A stretch of 64,000 nt of DNA from assembly GCF_002940685.1 (NCBI RefSeq), contig NZ_PNFP01000002.1, positions 1 through 64,000 on the forward strand, read 5' to 3'. This DNA comes from Ensifer adhaerens. GTDB lineage: Bacteria; Pseudomonadota; Alphaproteobacteria; Rhizobiales; Rhizobiaceae. The notes under the pieces were generated by a model that searched no databases, was not told where the DNA came from, and saw only the letters and a program-made list of their open reading frames with translations. Both the position numbers and the translations under genes were made by a program. Position 1 is the stretch's first letter; each line of letters begins with the position of its first letter. Of this stretch, positions 26,855 to 35,159 are shown in pieces.

Positions 26855-26890
26855 GTTGTTGAATATCTCTCCGATTGCCACAATTGTCAA
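26842..26890 (-). promoter_or_regulatory. Promoter and dyad operator of the arsR-SRPBCC operon
   Basis: Minus-strand -35 TTGACA (26885-26890), exact 17-base spacer, and -10 GATATT (26862-26867). A perfect 10-bp inverted repeat (26842-26851 and 26858-26867, six-base gap) covers the -10 box and the ATG at 26854, so a bound ArsR dimer would block the promoter. The -35 box overlaps the stop codon of the upstream hydratase gene. Confidence 0.75.
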
Positions 26891-27720
26891 CCTTTTGGTT
26901 GAATGATTTGGTCGAAACGCGAGAAGGCGAGACCGGGGCGGTCGTCGTGGATGCGTCGCCCCTTCCAGGCGGCGAGGGCATCGGAGAGATCGTCGGTCGG
27001 CACCATCTGCGCGAACTGCTCGCTTTCGACGAGCAGCCCCTCCGCGATCGACATGTTGAGGCCGCGTGTGACGGCGGTGATGATGGCGCGCATGGCGAGG
27101 GGTGAATGGGCCATGATACGCCTCGCGAGATCGCAAGCGGCTGGCAACAGGTCGTCATGGGGGACGACGGCATTGACCAGTCCCATCTCCAGCGCGCGAT
27201 CGGCCAAGAAATCCTCGCCCGTCAGCAAGAGTTCGAGCGCGCGCTTGCGGCCGGCAAGCCGCGGCAGGCGCTGCGTGCCGCCGAAGGTTGGTGGCATGCC
27301 GAGCTTGATCTCCGGCTTGGCAAAGCGCGCCCGGTCGCTGGCGACAGCGAGATGCACCGCTTCGGTGATCTCGCAGCCACCGCCATAGGCGAGGCCGTTG
27401 ACGGCGGCGATGACAGGCTTGGGAAAGGCCTCCAGCCGCGCTGTCAGCCTCTGGCCGCGGCGGACGAAGTCACGTACCGCCGGGTTCACGCCCTTCGCCA
27501 CGCTTTCCGAAAACTCATGGATGTCGCCGCCGGCGGAAAAGGCACGGTCGCCGGCGCCGGTGACGATCACCGCGCCGACGGCGTCGTTCACTTCGATCTG
27601 GTCGAGAAGGCTCATGAGCCGATCGATCAGCTCGTAGCTCAGCGCGTTGAGTTTCTCTGGGCGGTTGAGAGTGAGGAGGGCGATGCCCTCGGAAATCTGC
27701 ATCAGCACGGTGTTGGACAT
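26887..27720 (-). CDS. Enoyl-CoA hydratase/isomerase family protein (crotonase)
   Basis: A 277-residue crotonase. The CoA-binding N-terminus has ALLTLNRPEKLNALSYELID. The first oxyanion-hole segment is DRAFSAGGDIHEF, the second AVNGLAYGGGCEITEAVHLA. Then come ARFAKPEIKLGMPPTFGGTQ with the catalytic-type Glu position and LTGEDFLADRALEMGLVNAV. It acts on CoA thioesters in the cytoplasm; the exact substrate cannot be assigned. The site CCGGAGAG precedes the ATG. It is divergent from a TetR gene 83 bases away, which probably regulates it. Confidence 0.92.
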   Translation of the reverse strand: MSNTVLMQISEGIALLTLNRPEKLNALSYELIDRLMSLLDQIEVNDAVGAVIVTGAGDRAFSAGGDIHEFSESVAKGVNPAVRDFVRRGQRLTARLEAFPKPVIAAVNGLAYGGGCEITEAVHLAVASDRARFAKPEIKLGMPPTFGGTQRLPRLAGRKRALELLLTGEDFLADRALEMGLVNAVVPHDDLLPAACDLARRIMAHSPLAMRAIITAVTRGLNMSIAEGLLVESEQFAQMVPTDDLSDALAAWKGRRIHDDRPGLAFSRFDQIIQPKG

Positions 27721-27770
27721 GGTTGCTCTCCGGCAGGTGTTGACGAGGAGAGGTTAGGTGAGGGAAGATG

Positions 27771-27800
27771 TCATGTATATTCACTAGTCGGTATACATGA
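27771..27800. promoter_or_regulatory. Inverted-repeat operator between hydratase and TetR genes
   Basis: Perfect 9-bp arms TCATGTATA (27771-27779) and TATACATGA (27792-27800) separated by 12 bases, ending four bases before the TetR start codon. The position fits autoregulation by TetR and control of the divergent hydratase. Confidence 0.72.
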
Positions 27801-27803
27801 GAG

Positions 27804-28424
27804 ATGGCGAAAGCTCAGAAATCGACCCGGGACCTGATCGTCGCAGCGGCGGAAAAGCTGTTCTATGCCGAGGGCATCCGCGCCGTCAGCGTCGATGCGG
27901 TGGCGGAAGCGGCGGGCGTGACCAAACGCACGCTCTACTATCATTTCGACAGCAAGGACGAGCTGATCGCCGCTTATCTCGAAGGCCGCGACCAGCCCAA
28001 TCTGAAACTCTTCCGCAAGTGGTTCGAGGCGGGCGACGGGGATGTTGCCGACAAGGTCGAGGCGATCTTCGTCAACCTGGCGCGGACGGCGCGCCACCCG
28101 AAGTGGAAGGGCTGCGGTTTCCTGCGCACCTCGGCCGAGCTCGCCAACATGCCGGGCCACCCGGCGATCCGCATCGGTGCTGCCCACAAGAAGAAGTTCG
28201 AGGCGTGGATGGCAGAGACGCTCGCCGAAGCGGGTGCGGTGGAGCCCGCCGTGCTTGCCAAACAGATCCTGTTGCTGCTCGACGGCAGTTTCGCGGTGGT
28301 ACTGCTGCAGCGGGATGCAGGCTATATGGACGTGGCGGGCAGGGCGGCGGCGACGCTGGTGCGGTTGGCGCTGGTTGGCGCAAACGCGAAGACGTCATCG
28401 GAGCGTGTGTCGGCCTCAACGTGA
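27804..28424 (+). CDS. TetR family transcriptional regulator
   Basis: A 206-residue regulator with the DNA-binding domain at residues 8-55: TRDLIVAAAEKLFYAEGIRA, VSVDAVAEAAGVTKRTLYYH and FDSKDELIAAYLEGRD. The effector domain contains KWKGCGFLRTSAELANMPGH, a motif common in the QacR-like subgroup that responds to reactive or aromatic compounds. The ribosome site is weak (GAGAG). It is divergent from the enoyl-CoA hydratase, with a clear operator between. Confidence 0.92.
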   Translation: MAKAQKSTRDLIVAAAEKLFYAEGIRAVSVDAVAEAAGVTKRTLYYHFDSKDELIAAYLEGRDQPNLKLFRKWFEAGDGDVADKVEAIFVNLARTARHPKWKGCGFLRTSAELANMPGHPAIRIGAAHKKKFEAWMAETLAEAGAVEPAVLAKQILLLLDGSFAVVLLQRDAGYMDVAGRAAATLVRLALVGANAKTSSERVSAST

Positions 28425-28537
28425 AGTAATGCGATTTCCGCTTTCAACCGGCTGTCGTTGGCGGGTATTGCTATCAGCCGAACAACTGGGGAGCGTCGAC
28501 GCGGCCGTATTGCGGCGCTCAAGAGGAGAGCAATTCC

Positions 28538-28888
28538 ATGACCGTCAAGCGTATCGTCTCAAACCTCTACGCCTCTGACCCGCAGGCAGCCCGCGCCTTC
28601 TACGGTGACCTTCTGGAACTGGACGTGGTGATGGACCACGGCTGGATCCTGACCTTTGCCGCCGAGGGCAAGGCCGCGATGCCGCAACTGAGCATCGCCA
28701 GCGAGGGCGGCAACGATACGCCCGTGCCGACGCTTTCGATCGAAGTGGACGACGTCGACCGGACCTATCAGCGGGCCAAGGCCGCGGGCGCCGAGATCAT
28801 CTACGACATCACCAACGAAGCCTGGGGCGTGCGCCGTTTCTACATGCGCGACCCGTTCGGCAATATCGTCAACATCCTGGCGCACTGA
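28538..28888 (+). CDS. VOC (glyoxalase/bleomycin-resistance) family protein
   Basis: A 116-residue single-domain VOC protein: VKRIVSNLYASDPQAARAFY, GDLLELDVVMDHGWILTFA, the second strand set VPTLSIEVDDVDRTYQRAKA, and the ending RRFYMRDPFGNIVNILAH with the usual metal-site region. It could be a dioxygenase, lyase or binding protein. The site AAGAGGAGAG precedes the ATG. It is a single gene followed directly by a duplicated 47-bp repeat. Confidence 0.88.
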   Translation: MTVKRIVSNLYASDPQAARAFYGDLLELDVVMDHGWILTFAAEGKAAMPQLSIASEGGNDTPVPTLSIEVDDVDRTYQRAKAAGAEIIYDITNEAWGVRRFYMRDPFGNIVNILAH

Positions 28889-28889
28889 G

Positions 28890-28994
28890 CAATTCCAGGA
28901 AAAGTGCGCAGCGGTTTTCCGTCCGGAGTTGCGCCAGCCAAGCGAGCCAATTCCAGGAAAAGTGCGCAGCGGTTTTCCGTCCGGAGTTGCGCCA
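28890..28994. repeat. Two exact direct copies of a 47-bp intergenic repeat
   Basis: Copies at 28890-28936 and 28948-28994, identical over 47 bases and separated by 11 bases. Each contains CCAGGAAAAGTGCGCAGCGG and ends TTGCGCCA. The core AAAAGTGCGCAGCGGTTTT also occurs, inverted and slightly changed, near 56660-56680, so this is a dispersed rhizobial-type element. Confidence 0.9.
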
Positions 28995-29041
28995 TCTGAA
29001 ATCAGCGAAGGGGCCGCCGGCGGGACCGGCGGCCTCTTGCA

Positions 29042-30325
29042 TCAGGCGAGCGACAGCGCGTTTGAAAGATCGGCCACGAGGTCGTCCGGATGCTCGATGC
29101 CGATCGACAGGCGGATGGTCGATTCCAGCACGCCGATGCGGTGGCGCACCTCGATCGGCACGCCGGAATGGGTCATCGCCGCCGGGTGGCTGGCAAGCGA
29201 TTCCGTGCCGCCGAGGCTGACGGCGAGCTTGAAGATCTGCAACGCATTGAGGAAGCGGAAGGCCGCCTCCTGGCCGCCCGCGATGTCGAAGGAGAAGGTC
29301 GAGCCGGCGCCGGTGCATTGCGCCTTGAAGGTCCGGCCGACGGGCGTGTCCTCGCCGTGGAAGGGCAGGTAGTGGATGCGCTCGACCTTCGGGTGCTCGC
29401 GCAGGAATTCGGCGACGATACGGGCATTGTCGTCGGCCTTCTGCATGCGCACCGACAGCGTTTCCAGCGAACGGCCGAGCATCCAGCAGGAATGCGGGTC
29501 GAGCTGGGTGCCGATCGCGCCGCGCAGCGCCTTCACCTGCTTCATCACCGCCTTGGAGCCAAGCGCCGCGCCGGCAATCAGGTCGGAATGGCCGCCGACA
29601 TATTTGGTCAGCGAATAGAGCGAGATGTCGGCGCCGTGTTCGATCGGCCGCTGGAACACCGGACCGAGCAGGGTGTTGTCGCAGGCAACAATCGGCGTAT
29701 GACCCTGTTTCCGGCCGATCTGATCGGCGACGCGGCGGATCATGGCGACATCGACGAGGCTGTTGGTCGGGTTTGCCGGCGTTTCGATCAGGATCACCGA
29801 GACGCGGCCCTTGGCCATCGCCTCTTCCGCGGCGGCGCTGACAGCGGCCTCGTTCACGCCATCGGCAAAGCCGACGGCCGCAACGCCGAGATTGAGGAAG
29901 GTGCGGGCAAGCAGCGTCTCGGTGCCGCCATAGAGCGGCTGGCTGTGCAGCACCGCGTCGCCCGGCTTGACGAAGGCGAGCAGCGTCGTGGCGATCGCCG
30001 ACATGCCCGACGAGAACAGCGCGCAGCTTTCGGTGCGCTCGTAGACGGCGAGGCGGTCCTCGACGATCTCGCTGTTTGGATGGTTGAAGCGCGAATAGAC
30101 GAGGCCGGCGCCCACACCTGCCGGCGGTTCCTTCCGGCCGGAGACGAAGTCGAAGAAGTCGCGGCCCTCTTCGGCCGAGCGGAAGACGAAGGTGGAGGTC
30201 AGAAAGACCGGTGGTTTGACCGCGCCCTCCGACAGTTCCGGATCGTAGCCATAGTTCAGCATCTGCGTTTCGGGATGCAGCTTGTGGTTTCCGATGTGGG
30301 TCTTGGAAGGATGCGGTGCGGTCAT
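29042..30325 (-). CDS. Cys/Met metabolism PLP-dependent enzyme, methionine gamma-lyase type
   Basis: A 427-residue PLP enzyme of the cystathionine gamma-synthase superfamily. Landmarks are [60 protein letters not shown], the cofactor Asp in [20 protein letters not shown], and the Schiff-base Lys in [18 protein letters not shown]. The length and the pairing with a divergent Lrp/AsnC regulator favour methionine gamma-lyase over a biosynthetic enzyme. The ATG at 30325 follows GAGGAG. Substrate assignment is by resemblance. Confidence 0.85.
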   Translation of the reverse strand: MTAPHPSKTHIGNHKLHPETQMLNYGYDPELSEGAVKPPVFLTSTFVFRSAEEGRDFFDFVSGRKEPPAGVGAGLVYSRFNHPNSEIVEDRLAVYERTESCALFSSGMSAIATTLLAFVKPGDAVLHSQPLYGGTETLLARTFLNLGVAAVGFADGVNEAAVSAAAEEAMAKGRVSVILIETPANPTNSLVDVAMIRRVADQIGRKQGHTPIVACDNTLLGPVFQRPIEHGADISLYSLTKYVGGHSDLIAGAALGSKAVMKQVKALRGAIGTQLDPHSCWMLGRSLETLSVRMQKADDNARIVAEFLREHPKVERIHYLPFHGEDTPVGRTFKAQCTGAGSTFSFDIAGGQEAAFRFLNALQIFKLAVSLGGTESLASHPAAMTHSGVPIEVRHRIGVLESTIRLSIGIEHPDDLVADLSNALSLA

Positions 30326-30451
30326 GGCTTGTCTCCTCAAGCGAAGCGGACTCGACTGACAGGCAAATTATATCAGATGCTTGGGCCGATCCTTGCTATT
30401 TCCGGCCGGATCGCCTTGAGTTGAGCAAGGATTTGGCTGAGTTGGAAAGAT

Positions 30452-30910
30452 ATGGCGCAGAAAATTGCCGACGAGACGGATCGCAGGATTTTGAAGGAGC
30501 TGGTGGCGGATGCCCGGCTTACCAACAACGAGCTTGCCGAGCGCGTGGGGCTCTCGGCGTCGCCCTGCCTGCGCCGGCTGCGGCGGCTGGAGGAAACCGG
30601 CGTCATCCGCGGCTATACGGCCTTGGTCGACCCGGCGGTCGACGGCTGGACGATGACGGCGATTGCGACCGTGACGCTCAGCCGCCAGCACGAGGATGAG
30701 ATCGTCATGTTCGAGGAGGCGGTGCGCGGCTGGGACGAGGTGCTCGAATGCCACCTGGTGACCGGCTCGCGCGATTATGTGCTGAAGGTGATGAGCGCCG
30801 GCCTCGATCAGTATGAACGCTTCATCAAGGAAAAGATTGCAAGGCTCAAATGCGTCGCCTCGATCGAAACGAGCTTCGTCATGAACACCATCAAGGAGCG
30901 GCGGGTCTAG
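30452..30910 (+). CDS. Lrp/AsnC family transcriptional regulator
   Basis: A 152-residue regulator: an N-terminal helix-turn-helix (DETDRRILKELVADARLTNN, ELAERVGLSASPCLRRLRRL) and a RAM ligand domain (VTLSRQHEDEIVMFEEAV; LECHLVTGSRDYVLKVMS; ASIETSFVMNTIKERRV). It is divergent from the gamma-lyase gene with a 126-base gap, the classical layout of an amino-acid-responsive activator and its target. Confidence 0.93.
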   Translation: MAQKIADETDRRILKELVADARLTNNELAERVGLSASPCLRRLRRLEETGVIRGYTALVDPAVDGWTMTAIATVTLSRQHEDEIVMFEEAVRGWDEVLECHLVTGSRDYVLKVMSAGLDQYERFIKEKIARLKCVASIETSFVMNTIKERRV

Positions 30911-31048
30911 TACCAACCTCCTTCATAAGTCTATGAAGACGTTCGATAATCTTCGATCCGTCTTTGAATGTGCCGAGGATGCCCTAGATTCGCAGGATTA
31001 GGGCGTCCCAAACGCTCGGCGGACGCCTTGATCTCTCGGAGAGAGACG

Positions 31049-32338
31049 ATGGATTTCGCAGCAACTTTCGATGACGTCGCTTCGCGCTTGCAGAGCGTTC
31101 TTCTCAACGAGTGGACCTATTATCAGCTCGCCATCATCGTTGCCGGCTACCTGATCTGTGGTGTGCTGGCCAAGCGGATAGAGCCGCGGGTGGAGGCTCG
31201 CGCCCGCCTGATCAAGGGCAATCCGGATCTCTTGCGGGTCATCATCGCGTTCATGCGGCGGCTGCGATGGCTGTTTCTGATCGTCTGGCTCTGGATCGCC
31301 GACGGCATGATCCTGCGCTTCGGCTGGCCGTCCTATCGCTGGCTGGTCGCGACCGCACTGACGCTGACGGCGGCGTGGTTCGTCATCTCGGTGCTCACGC
31401 GCATCATCCGCAATCAGATGCTCGCGCGCGTCACCGCCGTCGTCGGCTGGATCTATTTTGCCCTCTATGCGGTGGGGCTCGACCGGGTGATCCTGACGAC
31501 ACTCGATGGCGTTGCCATCAATCTCGGCGCGGTTCGCCTGTCGCTGCTGCTGGTCCTGAAAGCCATCGTGCTTTCCTCGGCGCTGATCTGGCTTGCCGTT
31601 CTGATCGGCAATGTCTCGTCGCACTGGATCCAGCGGTCGTCGGATCTGACACCCTCCTTCAAGGTGCTGATCAGCAAACTGGTCAAGATCGCGCTGATCG
31701 GCCTTGCCGGCGCGATCGCGCTTGCGGCGACCGGCATCGATCTTACCGCGCTCACGGTCTTTTCCGGCGCGGTCGGCGTCGGTATCGGTTTTGGTCTGCA
31801 GAAGGTGGTCTCCAACTTCATCTCCGGCATCATCATCCTGCTCGACAAGTCGATCAAGCCGGGCGACACGATCACGCTCGGCGATACCTTCGGCTCCGTG
31901 CGCGACCTGCGTTCCCGCTTCGTCTCGGTCATCACCAGGGACGGCAAGGAATATCTCATCCCGAACGAGGACTTCATTTCGCAACAGGTGGTCAACTGGT
32001 CGTTTTCGAGCGACTTCGTCCGCATCGAGGTCGATTTCGGAACCTCCTACGACAGCGACCCACACGAGGTCACGCGCCTCGCCATCGCGACCGCCACGTC
32101 GCTTCCGCGGGTGGCGAGCAGCTACGCGCAGCCGGTGTGCTGGATGACGGGTTTCGGCGCCTCTTCGCTCGATTTCAAGCTGCGGTTCTGGATTTCCGAT
32201 CCGGGCAACGGGCTGACGAACATTCGCGGCCAGGTGCTCGTCGCCCTTTGGGACGCCTTCAAGGCGGCGGGTATCTCGATCCCGTTCCCGCACCGCGAAA
32301 TCATCATGAAGACGCCGGTCGAGGTCACCCGGGCCTAG
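31049..32338 (+). CDS. MscS family mechanosensitive ion channel
   Basis: A 429-residue channel with five or six predicted helices; the last is the pore helix. Pore and vestibule motifs are LTVFSGAVGVGIGFGLQKVV and SNFISGIIILLDKSIKPGDT, then the beta-domain GDTFGSVRDLRSRFVSVITR and EYLIPNEDFISQQVVNWSF. The C-terminal alpha/beta region is complete. It releases osmolytes on hypo-osmotic shock. The ATG at 31049 follows GGAGAGAGACG; the longer frame from 30968 lacks a site. Confidence 0.92.
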   Translation: MDFAATFDDVASRLQSVLLNEWTYYQLAIIVAGYLICGVLAKRIEPRVEARARLIKGNPDLLRVIIAFMRRLRWLFLIVWLWIADGMILRFGWPSYRWLVATALTLTAAWFVISVLTRIIRNQMLARVTAVVGWIYFALYAVGLDRVILTTLDGVAINLGAVRLSLLLVLKAIVLSSALIWLAVLIGNVSSHWIQRSSDLTPSFKVLISKLVKIALIGLAGAIALAATGIDLTALTVFSGAVGVGIGFGLQKVVSNFISGIIILLDKSIKPGDTITLGDTFGSVRDLRSRFVSVITRDGKEYLIPNEDFISQQVVNWSFSSDFVRIEVDFGTSYDSDPHEVTRLAIATATSLPRVASSYAQPVCWMTGFGASSLDFKLRFWISDPGNGLTNIRGQVLVALWDAFKAAGISIPFPHREIIMKTPVEVTRA

Positions 32339-32483
32339 CGCCGAAGTGCCCGCCGACGGCCCTATCGGGGCGTCTTGCAGTTGCGGCGATTGACTGCGCA
32401 CGTCGGGGAGGCGACATTGCCGCCGTCGGATCGGCCTGCGGCCGTTCCGGTGACCGTGCCAGCATCAGTGGGGACCCGACGCC

Positions 32484-34169
32484 ATGGACCATCTTCAACA
32501 GACGCTGCTGTCGAGGTTGCCGGTGCCGCGGTTTCTCTCTGGCCTGCTCGCATCGTTTTCGACCACGGGCCTGATCGTCGGCGTCTTCTTCTTCGCCATG
32601 TCGCTGACGCCGAGCCTGATCCCGCGGCCCTATGTGGTGCAGGCGGTGATTTCGGGCCTGTCGCTTTCCGCGGGCTATGCGATCGGCGTGCTGTTGCGCT
32701 GGGTCTGGTCGCTGCTCGACCTGCCGGAGATCCGCGGCCGCACCGGTTTCATCGTGAAGGTGGTGGCGGCGGTTGGCTGCATCGCGGTTGCGCTCACCTT
32801 CCTCTGGCGCACCGCCTACTGGCAGAACACGGTGCGTGAGATCATGGGGCTCGACCCGGTCGAAAGCGCCGAGCCGTTCAAGCTCGGGCTGATCGCGGCG
32901 CTCGTGTTCGTCGCCATCGTGCTTATCGCGCGCCTCTTCCGGCTGACCTTCCGCTTTCTTTCCCGGCGCTTCGAGCATGTGCTGACGCGCCCGCTGGCGA
33001 AGGTCGCAGCCGTCGTCGCGGCTATCGCGCTGTTCTGGTCCGCCGTTGACGGCGTCATCTTCCGCTATGCCCTGCATGCGGCCGACAGCTCGTTCCAGCG
33101 GCTGGACGCGCTGATCGACCCGGATGTCGCACCGCCGACCGATCCCTTGAAGACCGGCAGCAGCGCGTCGCTGATGGCCTGGGACGAACTCGGCCGTCAG
33201 GGGCGCCAGTTCATCGCATCCGGACCGGCAGCGAAGGACATCGGCGGCTTCTTCGGCGGAGAGGCGAAGGAGCCCTTGCGCGTCTATGCCGGCCTCAATT
33301 CGGCCGAGACGGCGAAGGAGCGGGCGAAGCTGGCGCTGGAAGAGCTGAAGCGTGTCGGTGGTTTCGAGCGCACGAACCTCCTGATCGTCGTGCCGACCGG
33401 CACCGGCTGGATCGATCCGCCGGGTCTCGATTCGCTCGAATATCTGTTGAAGGGCGATGTCGCCAGCGTGGCGGTACAGTATTCCTACCTGACGAGCTGG
33501 CTGTCGCTGCTGGTCGAGCCGGAATATGGCGCGGAGACGGCTGATGCCCTCTTCGACGCTGTCTACGGCTACTGGACGACCTTGCCCAGGGACAAGCGGC
33601 CCAGGCTCTATCTCTACGGCCTCAGCCTTGGCTCGATGAACTCGCAAGGCTCGGTCGATCCCTTCGACATCATCAGCGATCCGTTCCAGGGCGCGCTCTG
33701 GGTCGGCTCGCCGTTCCCGACCAGGACCTGGCTGCAGATCACCGGCAACCGCAATCCGGGCTCGCCGGAATGGCGGCCGCTTTATCGCGACGGTTCGGTC
33801 ATCCGCTTCACCAACCAGGAGAACGCGCTCAACATTCCGGGTGCCAAGTGGGGCAATGTCCGCATCGTCTACCTGCAGTATGCCAGCGACCCGATCACCT
33901 TTTTCGACCCCCATTCCTTCTACCGCGAGCCGGACTGGATGAAGGCGCCGCGCGGGGCCGACGTCTCGCCGGCGCTCCGCTGGTTCCCGGTTGTCACCAT
34001 GTTCCAGTTGCTCGCCGACATGGCGCTGGCGACGACGTCGCCGATCGGCTACGGCCATGTCTATGCGCCGGAGCACTATATCGACGCCTGGATGCAGGTG
34101 GTGGCGCCGCCCGGCGTGACCGAGGCGGATGCCGAGCGGCTGAAGACGATGCTCAAGGGCCGCTACTGA
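32484..34169 (+). CDS. Membrane-anchored alpha/beta-hydrolase family protein (PF10081/PF15420 type)
   Basis: A 561-residue protein with about four N-terminal membrane helices (FSTTGLIVGVFFFAMSLTPS is the first) and a C-terminal alpha/beta-hydrolase domain. The linker has LRVYAGLNSAETAKERAKLA. The hydrolase part shows LLIVVPTGTGWIDPPGLDSL, then the nucleophile region LYLYGLSLGSMNSQ (Ser in GLSLGS) and VWGSP-like WVGSPFPTRTW. The His-containing end is YGHVYAPEHYIDAW. The substrate is unknown; a role at the membrane or envelope is inferred. It follows mscS by 145 bases and converges with the LysR gene, overlapping it by seven bases. Confidence 0.85.
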   Translation: MDHLQQTLLSRLPVPRFLSGLLASFSTTGLIVGVFFFAMSLTPSLIPRPYVVQAVISGLSLSAGYAIGVLLRWVWSLLDLPEIRGRTGFIVKVVAAVGCIAVALTFLWRTAYWQNTVREIMGLDPVESAEPFKLGLIAALVFVAIVLIARLFRLTFRFLSRRFEHVLTRPLAKVAAVVAAIALFWSAVDGVIFRYALHAADSSFQRLDALIDPDVAPPTDPLKTGSSASLMAWDELGRQGRQFIASGPAAKDIGGFFGGEAKEPLRVYAGLNSAETAKERAKLALEELKRVGGFERTNLLIVVPTGTGWIDPPGLDSLEYLLKGDVASVAVQYSYLTSWLSLLVEPEYGAETADALFDAVYGYWTTLPRDKRPRLYLYGLSLGSMNSQGSVDPFDIISDPFQGALWVGSPFPTRTWLQITGNRNPGSPEWRPLYRDGSVIRFTNQENALNIPGAKWGNVRIVYLQYASDPITFFDPHSFYREPDWMKAPRGADVSPALRWFPVVTMFQLLADMALATTSPIGYGHVYAPEHYIDAWMQVVAPPGVTEADAERLKTMLKGRY

Positions 34170-35035
34170 GTTTCTCCCGGCACGGGCAATGTGGCGAGCA
34201 ACGCTCCCATGGCGGCAATGATCTTGCGGTGCTGGTGCGCATGGCGGGTGCGAAGGCTGGTGGCGGCATAGACGGTTTGCGGGATCACCGGCGCATCCTG
34301 TACGCGCTGCGCAGATCCGTGCGCCGACAGCCGCTCGGCCGTCGCCGCGGTCACATAGGCGGCACCGCCGAGCACCGCGAGCAGCCGGGTGATCGCCATG
34401 TTCTGGCCGGCCGAAAGCAGGGCCGCCGAGAGGTGCGGCAAGGCCAGCCGGTGGGCGCGGTCGAAGGTCGGCGAATAGCTCGAGCGGACATAGCTCTCCG
34501 AGCGCACTTCGGCCAGTTCCCGCGCCTCGGTGCTCACCATCACGTAATGCAGATCGCCGATCCGTTCATAATAGAGATCGGGCAGGTAGTGGGGGGTGTA
34601 GAGGATCGCCAGATCCAGGTCGCCGGCGCCGAGGTCGCGGTTCATCTGGTTGGAGTAATCGGCCTCCATGTAGACCTCGGTTGCGGGCAGGTCCTGCCTG
34701 ATGGCCGCCATCCATTCGCCGGCGAAAGCCTCTGCCAGATCATGCTGGATGCCAAGCCGCATCGAGCGCTCCAGCGCACCGGCGCTTGTGACCGCACGCG
34801 TTGCCTCATGCCATTGGTTCTGCAGCGCTTTTGCGTAATCGAGGAAGCGTAGGCCGGCGGCCGTCGGCACCGTGCCGCCCTTGTTGCGGGTGAAGAGCTT
34901 GCGGTTGAACTGCGCTTCCAGCGCCTTCACCCGGTGCGAGACGGTCGACTGGGTGATGTTCAGCCGCTCGGCGGTGCGGTTGAAGGAGCGGCTTTCCATC
35001 AGGTCGAGGAAGGTTTCGATCAGTTCCACCTGCAT
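34163..35035 (-). CDS. LysR family transcriptional regulator of the methylated-amine cluster
   Basis: A 290-residue LysR protein. The winged helix is ELIETFLDLMESRSFNRTAE then RLNITQSTVSHRVKALEAQF. The effector domain starts near MRLGIQHDLAEAFAGEWMAA. It is divergent from the dehydrogenase operon with a 124-base intergenic region that contains AT-rich dyads (GGTTCAATCTAATC, TCGAATTCATCGATC) suited to LysR binding. Control of the adjacent demethylation genes is inferred from position. Confidence 0.9.
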   Translation of the reverse strand: MQVELIETFLDLMESRSFNRTAERLNITQSTVSHRVKALEAQFNRKLFTRNKGGTVPTAAGLRFLDYAKALQNQWHEATRAVTSAGALERSMRLGIQHDLAEAFAGEWMAAIRQDLPATEVYMEADYSNQMNRDLGAGDLDLAILYTPHYLPDLYYERIGDLHYVMVSTEARELAEVRSESYVRSSYSPTFDRAHRLALPHLSAALLSAGQNMAITRLLAVLGGAAYVTAATAERLSAHGSAQRVQDAPVIPQTVYAATSLRTRHAHQHRKIIAAMGALLATLPVPGETQ

Positions 35036-35159
35036 GCCGTGCGCTCCCGCTTCGATAGGTTCAATCTAATCGAATTCATCGATCAATAAAGCCTGTTTCC
35101 GTCGCTTGATGGCGCCCCGCTTCCCCGGCAAGAATTCCGCCAAAACGAGGGAACAGTTG

